Assembly (NCBI GenBank): GCA_008360975.2
Contig: CM039183.1
Coordinates: forward strand, 45,127,850-45,191,849
Origin: Lichenostomus cassidix
Lineage: Eukaryota; Chordata; Aves; Passeriformes; Meliphagidae
Length of the DNA: 64,000 nucleotides
Direction: 5' to 3'
A model generated the notes under the pieces. The model searched no databases. It saw only the letters and a list, made by a program, of their open reading frames with translations, and had not been told where the DNA came from. Position numbers and translations under genes: made by a program. Positions within the stretch are counted from its first letter, which is position 1; each line of letters starts with the position of its first letter. Below, piece after piece: positions 13,666 through 26,842 of this stretch.

Positions 13666-16594
13666 ATTAGCTCCAGTGCCTCTCCATTGTGCATCAGCTT
13701 CTGATTATGTTCAGCAGGACTTTTCTTTCATCATATTGTCTACCTGAGCTGTTTGGTTGGATTGTTTCCTAAGACCTTTGCAGTACAGTGTTTACATTTG
13801 CAAGGACTGTAACTTAAATGTGGATAACATGTCTCTTTTACTCTTTTATGCTGATTTACCACTACAGTTGTTCCTTTCTTCCTTGCTGTATGTTAAGATT
13901 TACATTAAGTATTACAATACTGTGTTGGTGTTATCATGTGTATGCAAATAGAAAAGCAGAACGTAAGGGATGGGATTTAATTAGGTCACAACTGCTGTAT
14001 TAACTCATATGGGAACTATCCAGTAATAATCTGTACAATATAGGTCATTCTTTCCATAATAATTTCCAGCTGATGGAAGGCTGCCATCCACAAGCCCCTC
14101 CATGATATAGGGCTTGCTTCAACCTACTGCTGAAACTCCACTGTGCTTCTGATATATGGAGATTAGGTGACTAGGAGAAAAAGCATTGTGTCTTTACCCT
14201 TCATTCGTTCATTCCTCAGCCTTATTGCCTTGGTTCTTGAGTGCCTTAACAAGCTAGTTCTGAAACAGCTTTACTGGGTCAGATCTCCTCTGTACTATGC
14301 CTTAAATGAGGGCTTCTCATGAGATAACCGCACCTTCTTCTTTTCTTGGCTGCTGCATGATAGTTCTACCTTAATCAGTTTGTTGAGGAGGTAAAACTTC
14401 CTGCTTTACCCTAAAGAAAACAATTAGGGCCAGGCCAGAAAACACCATGAAACCTTTGTGTGACCCTTGGAAGGAATGGGAACAGCTTCTCCAGAACTGA
14501 GATTGTTTTCTTATGCCAAAGGAGTGTGGTTTGTCTAGCTTTGCTTGGATGTGTGAATATTGAATTCACAGATCCAGAGTGATACAGCTATTTAATACAG
14601 TATTTCTGTTAATTCCAGTGGCTGCCACCTTTTCATTTGGACTTAATCCTTACAGAAAACACTGCCCATTTTCTCTACTCATATACACAAAAATTCTGTC
14701 ACTTCTATGAGGAGAATATATTGGGATAACTTGAGAGCTGAATCTTAAGGGCCTAATGTTTGAAAAATGCAAGTTAAGACCTTTTCAACCTGACAGTTCA
14801 TCAAGGCCAATTTTGAAGTCTTTCAGTTTCCTTTCATGGGATGTTGTTGTAATTGACTCTAAGAATTAAAGTCCCCATGAAAGTTTTGTTTTCACCAAAG
14901 GATGGATTTCTTCAATTCATAGTTGTGCTGGCCTGTGATGATATTAGTGAATGCATGTTAAGGAGGGAACTCTTGTGCACTGAATGAAGTAAGAATGCTC
15001 TCCAGAGCAACCACAAAGGGTTGAGGTGAAACTGCATCAAAAGACATTTAAAATGCTAGGATATTCTATAATATGCAAGTGTTTCACAGCATTTTTATTC
15101 TATAGAGAAAAAAAATATTCTGCAAAGAATAAAATTCCAAATAGAAACTGAAACCTAAATTTTAATTGAGCACCAAAATAGAAAAGAACACATGATTATG
15201 CCCAAAAAAACCATGTATGTTCATTTCACTTGCTATATTTAGAGCGTATTTTTGTCAATGCACATATATAAAATTTCATCTATGCTGAATTATATTCTTA
15301 GAGCATGAGTTAATCTTTTGTGTACTGGAAATTTGGTAAACCACATGTGTGGTTTCCATCTAGATATCTAAATAATCTGCTTTAGTTTTAAGGAAAATTA
15401 TTGCTTCATTATGTAATCATTATTTTTTTTTTTAGATAACCCTGACCTTGCCTCTTCATGAATTTCAGTTATATAAGTGAGCCACACCATGGGAGCAGGC
15501 AGATTACAAAGCTGAGGTTGTCATCCATAAATTGAGAAAACATAACAAGCTTTTAACACAGCATTTACTGCACGGCAGATCTGCACTACCTCCATATGTA
15601 ATTATAACCTGTTTAGGTAATAGTGATTGCTCAGAAGGCCTCCAGTTAAGATGAGGTGTGTTAACAGAAAGATCTGAGGTCAAGTTGGGCTTTTGCATGA
15701 GGCTTTTAGCTGTTCCTTACAGTACTGAGGCCAGTGGCTCGTGTGTCAGAGCACTGCTGTTGAAATTCATTCTATCGCTGTATTCTGTGTCTAATGGCAC
15801 CTTATTATTTCTTCAAGTTCAACCAGCCAAGGGTTATTTAATATGTTTGAAGCTCACATGTTAGTCTTTTGAAGAGAGAAAAATACTTTTCTCTTGGATA
15901 TGTTACTGGGCCTAACTTTCCAGCACAAAATTACGTGGTATTGTTTTACACATGCTCATATTGCCTGTGTCGAGTTTTGCACACAGCTATCCATATGTCT
16001 ACATAGCAGTTCAGCTGGCAAGCAGGGGCATGATATCCACCCTAACATGAAATTAAAAGCACTAAAGTCCAAGATAGAGAGCCTATATGTTCATGCAAAA
16101 TATTCAGGTAACAGCGGATTGCAGCCAATGCATCTAGAAAACTGTAACCACCTTAAGCTAAGTTTTTGGGAGGAAGTTTTAACTGATTTTAGATTGTCAT
16201 TTTAAAATTATGTGGAAAGCACATTTAATTTAAAAATGCATTTGAAGGGTTGCACTAAAAAGTGCTTGATTTTTTTCTTTTTTTTTTTTTCCTCAGAGAT
16301 GCCTGTTAGAATACAAATGTCAAGATACAGAGTTAGTTCTGTTTCTAATGTGTTATCTCAATTCATATTTTATTCTGAATAATGTTCTTGAATAGAGACA
16401 TAACCTTTAAATATTCCCAGCAGAATTTAGGTTCACATAAACCCAAGTTACTGGGTGAGATGTAGCCAACAAATGCTTTGCACATGGTATAGTGAAGGTA
16501 GCAAAAAGATGTCTATGACCTACATTTCTTGACCTTTGATTTCCAAAATCACTGGAAGTTGACTCAGTATATGCAGAATGGCTTTTTCAACTCT

Positions 16595-16655
16595 GGGGTT
16601 TTTTTTGTTTGGTTTGGTTTTTTTGTTTTGTTTTTTGTTTGTTTTTTTTTCTTTT
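16595..16655. repeat. T/G-rich low-complexity tract
   Basis: A block of long T runs broken by single or paired G (TTTGTTTGGTTTGGTTT and similar) lies in an FMN2 intron. Its complement has the same A-run with C interruptions as the tracts at 26779-26842 and 51553-51617. Confidence 0.8.
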
Positions 16656-19600
16656 GCCATTGTAAAAGTTCTGTTTACTAAGATAGTTCCCTCCTGATGA
16701 AATTTAGCCTCTAATCCTATGCCACCTTGGATAAGAGATGGCATTGTTATATCATTGGAGCATTTGCTTGCATCACAGCAATGCAAAAAACCCCAGATTC
16801 AAGCCAAACCCAATCCCAAACATGCAGAGGGACCAGGTTGTAGCCTATTATTTTAGTGATGAATGAGAATAAAAACAGGAAATGCAAAGCTATAGTCCTA
16901 ATACCTGCTGAATTTAACAGTCTGTGTCACAGTATATGCTCTGCTTCAGTTACAGGGTCTGCTGCCATCATTATGAAATGTGGAAGCTGTGCATTTTTGT
17001 TACTAATCATTATGTACAACTGATAATATTGATCATTGTAGATGAACATCAAAGTTTAAAGCATTGGGAGGGAGGATGTTAAAATTCTTATGAATAAGAC
17101 AGACTGCCCTGTCAAAACATAATTTTCTGTTCTTAATATTGGATGCTTTTGTTGAGCTGTTGTTGGGAGGAAAAAAATGGTACTTCAAAGGTAGAGGGAT
17201 TTTTTTGCTATTACTGAAGCTGTTAATTTTCATACGATTGGAGCAATAAAACACTTTTCTCTTTAATATGAATTTATAGGAGGCAAGGGACTGAACATGA
17301 GGGAGATGACTTAGGATTCAAAACATTGCAAATGTTTGGCAGGTTTTTTTTAGAGGGAAGGAAAAATCTCTTGAGACCTTTGTTTTCTAAGGAACAATAT
17401 TACAAAATACATAGTTACACAATATAAATTGGCAAATGAGAGAAGAGATTAATGATTCTGGCAGCTAATTTAAGTTGGCATATTATCTCAACTTTCTTTT
17501 TAATATAAGAAAGTTACTTTTCTTCTTTCATAAAAAAGAGGGGCAAAATAAAAGGTCAAGAAGAAATTTCTTACCAGCATTTAAATACTAGATATCTTGA
17601 ACTAACCTACATTTATTTTTATATTTTCTTGCCTACAATTATGCAGAACAAGAGACAGCAAGGAGGAGAGGAAATTATACTTTTTAGAAAAAAAGAAAAG
17701 GTGAAGAAAGTGATGTAAAGTTATAGTGCAGAGAAGGGCGCTCAACAAAATACATCAATAGAAAATTACAGCCTTCTTAGGATGTTGTGCATATAAAGTT
17801 TCCTAACAGTCTTGTGCTATCTCAATAACAAGGATGCTGGTTCTCTTTTATTTTACATAATTTTGTGTGACTTCGTTGAACTGATTGGTATTCTGTCTGA
17901 AGATTAACCCTTGCTATTGCTTTCAGATGTTGAATACACAAAATACATACAAAGCCTTGGCCATGTTAAAAAACAAATACTAATATGATGATTCAAATTA
18001 TTAGCATGCAGGAAGCAAATACTGTTACTTATACATTGTACTCATCTTTTGTATGTAGTCAACAATTCAGGATCAGCATTCTGAACAGGCTTACATGCCC
18101 ATCAAATCAGTTTGGTTTTAAATCAGACTCGTGTCAGATTTCATTAGTAGGAGGCACATATAGTCCTTTCTTTCACTTTTACTTTCTTTTGGTAGACTAT
18201 GCTTAGTTCTAAGTTGTACTTGTGAGTTTAATCAAACTAAAATGTACTTTAGTAGTTTCAGCCTGATTTAGAATTGCTTCTGAAAAAATAGCAGGGTACT
18301 GCCGTTTACTTTAACAATTCTTAATCTCTAATATACATAAGTGATGCTTAGTGATTTATAAAGCCAAAATAGTGAAGAATATCCAGATTTGAACTTCAAC
18401 CAAAATACATAGTCTGTTAAATAGTACAGAATAGAAACACTGTTTTCTGCTTTTAAATCCACATTGAAGGACATCTTTACCCTTGCAGGTGATTTAGTTT
18501 GCTGCATGGGGAAACCAGATGCACATGTGCTTGTGGGTGTGCTCAGCATTTCTCAGAAAGATCAGCCAGAGCATGTCTGTACCTATGGTTACTTTGCTAT
18601 TTGTTTGGCCATGGAGGCCTGATCAAATAATACTGAGATAAAACTACTGCTGTCTATTGCTTAGTATTGTTGATTTGTCTCCTTATTGGTTTTTTTTATA
18701 ACTGCTTTTTTTTTGTCATCAAAAGAAGTAGTGTTGTTACGCTTTACCTCCTCTCCCTCTACATTGCTTGACCTGCTGCATACATTTACATCCATGTGTA
18801 CAAACATATGTTGTACCTATTTGTAAACCAGCCAATGCATCACAGACAGCAGGCTTGAATCTGAGTCATTGTCTGCAACTTTTTGCTAGCTGTTTTCAGA
18901 ATGGAATGGAAAAAAGCTGAATAATCCATAGCTGCTCTTAAAATATTCCTAATGGATCAGATCTATTAACTAGTATTGCTGTCAATGAGCCATTTGCAAT
19001 GTGAATAGCTTCTTTTCTTTCTCATATGATTAAATTTGGTTTGGCTGTTAGTACATCCATTCCTTTCTTCCCTCCAAACAGAAAAATCACTTTCATAGAC
19101 TCATAGTTGTACTCAAGGGAGTACATATAAAAGGCCAGTGATTCATTCATCAAATTTCCACATTTGAGTAAGCAGTGAGTTCAGACATCAGTCTGCAGTG
19201 ATTTTTCTGAATTACACAAACACTTGAACCAAAGACATTAGAAGTGAAGAAAGAAAGAAAAGGAAATAACCATCTTTCTTGATCTTACTTCCTTCTTTAC
19301 TTGTCAGAGACAAGCAACTCTTCCATTGTTTTGAGAAAGTTGATGCTATTTCATTCTCCTTCAGGGCCAGCATGAGGGCTAAGAAACCCAGTCTAAAACC
19401 TGTTTAAAGAATTCTAGCTTTTGCCATGTCAGGATAAGACAGTAATATGAACATCACTGTCTTATTTTTAATCATGCTTGAAAAGTCAGGTTGTTTGAAG
19501 CAAAGGCAATGACTTCTTTACCTCTTTTAATCCCTGAAACTAAGTTGCATGCCCTTCCTTCCCTCTTCCATGACTGAAAGATCTTCTCTAATGCACATTA

Positions 19601-22500
19601 TTTTCCTTTATGACCCTCAGAAAGGGCATGGATAAGTATGAACCTTTTCACTTGAGAAATGGACACTAAACAAGCTTTGCAATACTTGTTTCAATATAAA
19701 TGTTTGATTTTGCAAATAGGTGAAATCAAATCCAAAGAGATCAGACAAGTTTCTCGAGGTTGTATGATGCAGAAATTATTTTGAGAGTAGGAAAAAAAGG
19801 CTTTTGAACTCTACTCCCTTATTTGATCCAAAATGTCTATGTTTTGCATGGTTAGGAATAGTAACAATGGTATTTGCAGATATTTTGTTTCAAAATTTGC
19901 TGAAGAATGAATGGGAAAATTTGAATGGCTTGTCCAAGAGAAAAGCACGAGAGATATTTAAGATATTTATTGCCTGGCTGAAGTCTGAAAGAATTGTATC
20001 TAGTCTTGCGGCTATGGCAATGTCATCCAAATATCTCTTTGTATTTAAAATGCATGTCCCCTCCTGAAAGTAGCCTTGAGATATGTCTAGTTTGACATAT
20101 GTAAACATTTCCAAATCAGATATTTAAAGACCATGGTGACAGAGGATTTATTGCTTTCTATGTTTTATTATTTGATGCATTTGGATTTGCTCTATTTGCT
20201 TTGTCTTTCATGTGTGAATTTTGCCATTTTGTCTTGTACTACAAAAATGACAGCATCAAATGTATAGCAAGCAGGTTTCCATATGTCTTCTAAATGCACT
20301 CTAAGAAACTTTAATGCTAAATAAGGGTAGACCTCTATGGTTGGAAAAAATATGGTAACTGTCTTGATTGTTTGATCTGCATTTATAGAAAAAAATATTT
20401 GATTAATGGCAATTTGTGCCCTGAAGTATTATGGTGTCTCAGATGATGCTTTGTGCATTGTTAGTGGGAATTAGAAAGGTGTGACATATTAACAATGACA
20501 ACCTGCTATGCTGCTGCTGTTTCACATTTCACAGACAGCTAATTTTCCTTACCTCCCAAACTAACTGCTAGGGAGGCAAGCAACCTGTACGAGCATTTCT
20601 TTTCTCTCTATAAACCTAGTAATTATGTTACAGTTGTTAGACACAGCTGCATGAATGTGTAAGGTTGTACTGGTTATACAAGTGGTCCTCCGGGAGATTT
20701 TCAGTCACCGGAGAAAAAAGCATTGGTTATCTCCTCCTGCTCTCAGAGGATAGTTGGAATAATTGAAGAGTAATTGAAGTCTTTGCATCTCTAGTAGACC
20801 TTAGTGAGCTGTTTATCTGTTTGGGTTTTTTTAATTGAGCATTCTCCTATACAGTAGGAATTTCATTTTGATTGGCTTTGTGTTTCTTGGGATGTTCTCC
20901 TGTAACAGAATTCTAGTTCATTATCTCAAATATAAAAGCATTACTTAGGATGGCCATTCACTGTCAAATTCTTTTCTCATCATTGTCATTTGCAAAATGT
21001 TTTGAAGACACATTTCTCTAAACAAGGCTTCTTATGTGAAATTTTGTCTTTGTTTTGTAAATCCTTAATGGACTTCATTCCATTAAGCTCCAAAGAGCTT
21101 CTTCAAAATTAAGTCATTGACTCAGCTGCTGCCTCCAGATTTCTCTCTTGTTTTTTATTCTTCACGTTTCTCCAAAAATATTGTCCGTTCATTGTGAAAA
21201 TTCAAATGAACCTTTGATATTACTTCCCCACTGGCCAGCTGCAGAGCTGTAAGTCTGGGGGAAGAGACTGGGAGAAAAACCAAAATATCTTCCTGATAAA
21301 TTTGCAGTCTTGCAAAAAGTTGAAAATATGTAATAGCAAAAAGTTTAAAACAGAGCACAGCTGACTGGAATGTCAGGGATATTTTTTGGAGTGATTTTGT
21401 GGAATCAGAGGATAGACAAATATTTTCCCCAGTATAAAACTATGGGGAAAATGTAAAAAAAGTAAAGTGGAATATTTTAATCAGTAGTATTACTCATTTA
21501 TAAATCATTTGAAAATACAAAACCAAAACATACCAAACCCACAACAGAACCCAGCCAAAGAAAAGGCATTCTGTTTATTTACCAAGCACTGAGTTACAGA
21601 ACAGAGTGCCATGGTAACTGAGAGAACTGATGAAATGGCATGATCAGGTAAGGTGGCATTTGAGCATCAGTGTCCTGGGTTAGAAATAGAGGATGTTTTT
21701 GACTTCTGTATTTTTATGTGCTAAAACTTTGTTGATCAACAGCTTCAGTTTGCTCCAGCAGATGCAAAAATGAATTACAAATCAAGAGAAAAAATTTGGT
21801 GTAAAATTTGATTGGTAAATTGATGTTAATTTTTTAAGATGTAGGCCTTTTTGTTCAGAAATATTATAATAGATGTAGATGTTTCCTTTTCAGGTTGGGG
21901 AAAACAACTGGAATATTGGGTTTGAGAACTAGAATAAACAGTTTCTTGGAGAATTTGTGAAATTGACCTCTCGGAATGGCTGAACCTTTGTATGTCATTG
22001 TCATTATCATAATCCATGAATGAAGATATAACTTCTGTGACTAAAATTAAATTTCCATCCATTTAATTGGAATTGGATTTCCCCCACAGTTAAAGTGATT
22101 AAAACTGTGATGTATGCTTCAGAGAAAATTATCATAGGAGTCAATGAAGATTAATAGATCAGTGAGCAAAGCAACTACAATTATATTTCAAGTGAGAGGT
22201 CTCCATTGAATTTTTCATAAAATGAGCAATTCTCCAGTGGCTTCTATGTTGAGCTTCAGATCAGGAAAACATTCCTAAAATCTCCAATATTTACAAAACA
22301 TAAAGTGAAAAAACAAAATGGAATAATAGTTAATCAAGCAATATTTTAAAAAAATAATTATTCTGTACCCTTCTGTAACATTCCTGAAATAAAATCTCAA
22401 AAATACATTAAATTTAGACACAGTCACAGTCCTCACTCAGTGTGGGAAATATTACCTTTGCATTTCAGGAATAGTTTTTACTTGAGGAGTAGCTTTTGTG

Positions 22501-22569
22501 TTTGCTACACTAGTTTTACTCATACTTTACTCTTACTTACTTTACTCTTTGCTACTCTAGTTTGGCTCA
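22501..22569. repeat. Imperfect 22-bp direct repeat around a TTACT-rich spacer
   Basis: The 22 bases at 22501-22522 and 22548-22569 match at 19 positions (both begin TTTGCTAC and end with CTCA). The spacer is itself made of TTACT/CTTAC units. This looks like local slippage or duplication within an FMN2 intron. Confidence 0.7.
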
Positions 22570-23072
22570 GAAAGGATTGTGGGATTGTTCTGGTAGGGTC
22601 GTGATCGGCACTTGTTTTCTAGCACAACTGCTCCTGGCCCAGTTTTCTGTTGCATCATTTCTTGTTTAGTACAAAGCAGGTTTGAGTCTTAATATTTCTG
22701 TGGAGTTTCCAGCCTGAGCTATTGTGCTGTAGCACAGATCTAACACAAGTTGAAAGAGTTTATTTACAATCTTTTATGGGCTTTGACTCCATGTTTTGAA
22801 AACAGCTTTAAACATAACAGAAAAGCAGTATGTGGGTAGATGTGGGTATCTGGATTTTCAGGGCTGTGGACAGTGCGTTCATGTTAGCTTTGAAATGGAA
22901 AATACTTTGGTCAAAACTAGAAACTGTGATAAATGCCAGATCCCAGCTTTACTGAAGAATCATCTTACATTGCTTACTTACTTGTGTATGAAGAGCTCAG
23001 AACTGTTACATTTTTATATTCTTTTATTTTAGATCTGCTACCAAGAATAATTAAATACTATGTTATCATTAA

Positions 23073-23435
<363 letters not shown>

Positions 23436-23440
23436 TGACA

Positions 23441-23466
23441 CCCACCCCCAACACCCCCAAGCCCCC
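23441..23466 (-). other. G-quadruplex motif on the minus strand
   Basis: Four C runs on the plus strand (3, 5, 5 and 5 bases) are separated by spacers of 1, 4 and 3 bases. The minus strand therefore fits the G3+N1-7 quadruplex pattern. It lies 150 bp downstream of the FMN2 exon ending at 23290, on the strand that serves as template for FMN2 transcription. Confidence 0.75.
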
Positions 23467-26400
23467 AGTCATCCTAATTTTTGAGTGGGATTTGAATACC
23501 AGTTTTTGCTAAAGTTTTTTGGGTCCATTACCTGAACAGTGGTTTTTGGCAGAGAATGTAACTATTATGCTACTCTGAAGTCTAGGAATGGAAGACTTGT
23601 TTTAGGCCTGAAAGTTGATTAAAGATTTTCCATTGGCATATTTAGTCAAAGAAAGCCAAGGCATCACGACATGGCATATTGTAATTATTTGGTGATGTTG
23701 GGAAAAAGGAAGGCAGAAGGAATAAGTAAATTGACCATGTGTTAAAAGAAGACTCAGAATGAATCATATTGCAACTCACAGCTTAGGTGATGTGGTACAC
23801 AGGAGCAAGTGCGGTATACATGGCATAAAGAAAGACATTAGCTTTGAAAAATCAGCCAGGGTGTGACCACAATGGTCACCCTTTATTTATAAAAATTATA
23901 CCAAGAATTAATCAGTTGCTTAAAAAGTAATAAATGTCAGATAAGGAAAAACTAAACAAATGCAAATGCAAATTCTAAGCACTGTTATATAATCCTACAA
24001 CTGTTAGCAACTTGAGTGAGCTCTGTATACAGATAATGAACCTACACCTGAGCCTAAACATGACAGGATTGAAGCTTTACATTCATTAAATGATTGATTT
24101 CAGCCCGTTATTAGGTAAACTGACAAGAACAAGCCATTTTTCAAGCATATTCATCCTGTGTAATTGTCACAGGCATCTGACTACTGGTTTAGAAAGTTAC
24201 TGAAAACTTTGAGGTTTACATCTATACAATCAGTGTTGTGTATACCATATATATTTGCTGTAAGTGGATAAATTTTGGAACAAGCAGTCTCAGAGATAAA
24301 GAGCTGGATTCTGCTACTATAGCAAGAGCATGATGCAAACCTCAACGCAGTACAGCAGATCTCTGGGGATCTATTTCACATTACTGACTGGCTGGACTAA
24401 TTTTATGTAATTAAGTATATCTCTTTGAAACTGATTTGACACTTAATAATGTCTTTGTTTTCCTATGCAGGGATTTATTTGCTTACATGATACAGGTTAA
24501 TTTAATCTTGTATATTTTATAGGAAAGGATTTGAAAAAAATATCCTTTTGTTTCAAAATACTAAGCTATTTTTCTAAAAAAATCCCCAAAAAGTCTCCAG
24601 AGGGTTCTCACTGCAAATAGTTTCCTTTTAAAGATATTAGCTAAATAAGCACAAAACTTCTTCCTCCTATTTTTCCTAAACATCTAAAGCTTAAGAGAAG
24701 AATGGGATTGTGATACAATCATTTGACCCTCTTTCAGTTCAGTGTATGTGTATACTAAGAGGATGTGTTGAATTAGCAGAGAAAAAAAGGTGTCTGCCAG
24801 CTTGTTCCTGCTACAGCAAGGGTGTTTCTAGCCTGAAAGGAACTGAACCTGTATAAACCTACCAAATGGCTGCAGGTGCAAGGTGTGGCAGGGAAGGGAA
24901 AGGACAGTGAGAAGGACCTACAGTGGTAAAAGAAACTTGGAGATCCCCAGGAAGAACAGCAGGGAGATCCAAACCCAGACTTGGAAGTGGTGGGTTGAAG
25001 GAGGCTCTGTCAGGTGGACAGACAGGACTACATAAATTCAGTCCAGGAAGTCACTGAGATTAAGACTGAAAATGATACATCCTGAAAATCACAAGTTGAT
25101 TTTTAGTTTGAATTTTAATTTGCCTTATCAAATTTAAATCTTCTGCTCTATCTCATTTGTTCAAGTGAGACAGGGCTTAGACTTTAGGAACCTTTGATGT
25201 CTTTCTTGGTTGTGTTCACCTCTCAGATATGTTTGGCGTGGTGCTGTGTCAGATCTGGCAAAGTCAAGCTCTTTTCATTGCATTTTAAGAATTAGAATAT
25301 TTTAGCACAAACTAGCAGTAAGCGTAACAGTTTTTCAAATATCATTTTCCCCAAAATGAAGAATCTTTGATTAAATCATCTTACCAAAGCTTTTGCATAA
25401 AAAGTACTTTGCCTCCAATCATAGTTCAACCTGATATCTGAAGTTCTCTTTTAGGCTCTTTTTCTTGATTCACATTTCTGCCTCTCTTAGTAAAAGACCA
25501 GATACTGTGCTGTGAAGGTGTCTCAGTATTGATAAGTGAAAAGGAAGAAAACCTTGATGGAAAAATATGGGTTGCCCTGAGGTGTAAGAATGTACACTAT
25601 GGTTTTCAAAATCTCAGCCTAGATCGAGAGATCTTTAGGTGACAAAAATATGAAATCTCCCTATTTCCACTGAAATACAAATAGTCATTTCAAGAAAGTA
25701 GATTTTCCCCTTTTGGTGAGGTTCTTGAAAGTTTTTCTGCTGATAAAGTTGAAGAGCAGGCTAAAACTTTAATGGTCAGAGAAACATTCTGTAATTGTTC
25801 TTTGGCAGCAAAATCAAGTGACAGATACGGTGAGACTTTTTAAGAGACTGTGATATGCTACCTTTGGTGAACTATTGATCAGGTATCTGCCTCATGAAAC
25901 ATACTTTATTTACAATAATTATTTATAAAATGTATAACTTTGTTCCCTTTTTTTAGTTTGATCATCTTTATCAACCCCTGGTTAGTTGGTGGGTTTTTTG
26001 CCTCTTTCTTTATTTCATTATTTATTTTAACAAACTTTTATGCTATGGGCAATGCTTCTAGAATATTTTATATCCCAGCTTCCCTATGGACTGCTAATAG
26101 AGGCTGTTCCTTATTTAGTCTCTGCAAATATGTGTCATACTCTTTTACAATAATTTACCCAAAGGATTTTCATAGATGGTGTTTCCTACAGTGGTACTAC
26201 TTTTTGTTACTGATAGACTAAATGTGTATGTTTTAAAGAAAGCAGTCAGACAGTTCCTATTTTAAACACTTTTCACTTGGCATTTCAACTTGCATATTGG
26301 TTTGCCAGGCATTTATATGCAAAAGATAAACACTGAAGTGTCAGACTTTGTATTTCCTTACAAGAAGATGAGAAAAGAAAAATGGTGCAAAGTTAAAACA

Positions 26401-26778
26401 ATTTTTCTGAAGTTTTCTACTGCTTTCACTCTTCTCTCAGTTGAAGTAAAGCAGAACTGGAAAAATAACAGCTGTAGAGAAAATTATGTGTGATAAACTT
26501 TTAAATACAGTAGCAATAAAAAAAATGCAGCTGAAAATTGCAGTAAAAGCATAGGTCTGCCAAGAGGCTTTCTGAGAAGTACTATTTTTTTAGTACTATA
26601 TTTTTACTAGACTTACTTCATGTAAGGCTAACTAGATCATTCCAATAGAAATTGATATTGGATTAGTTATAAAGTTTTTGAAAATAGTGGATATTGAAAT
26701 TTCTGATATGCCTATCCGAAATATGTATCATATTAGGTGAAAATTTTCAAATATTACTGCTTTCTGATTAAGCAAGTT

Positions 26779-26842
26779 TAAAAAAAACCCCAAACCAAAC
26801 AAACAAAAAACCCACACAAAAAAAACCCCACACAAAAAAAAG
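26779..26842. repeat. A/C-rich low-complexity tract
   Basis: Long A runs alternate with CCC, CCCC and CACAC interruptions within an FMN2 intron. Similar tracts occur at 51553-51617 and 63621-63652, and in complement at 16595-16655. I could not tie it to a named repeat family. Confidence 0.8.

Noticed and set aside
19096..19112. Sequence TTTCATAGACTCATAG resembling the reverse complement of CR1 terminal repeats
   Set aside because: Only about 16 bases match and the adjoining CR1 3' UTR is absent.
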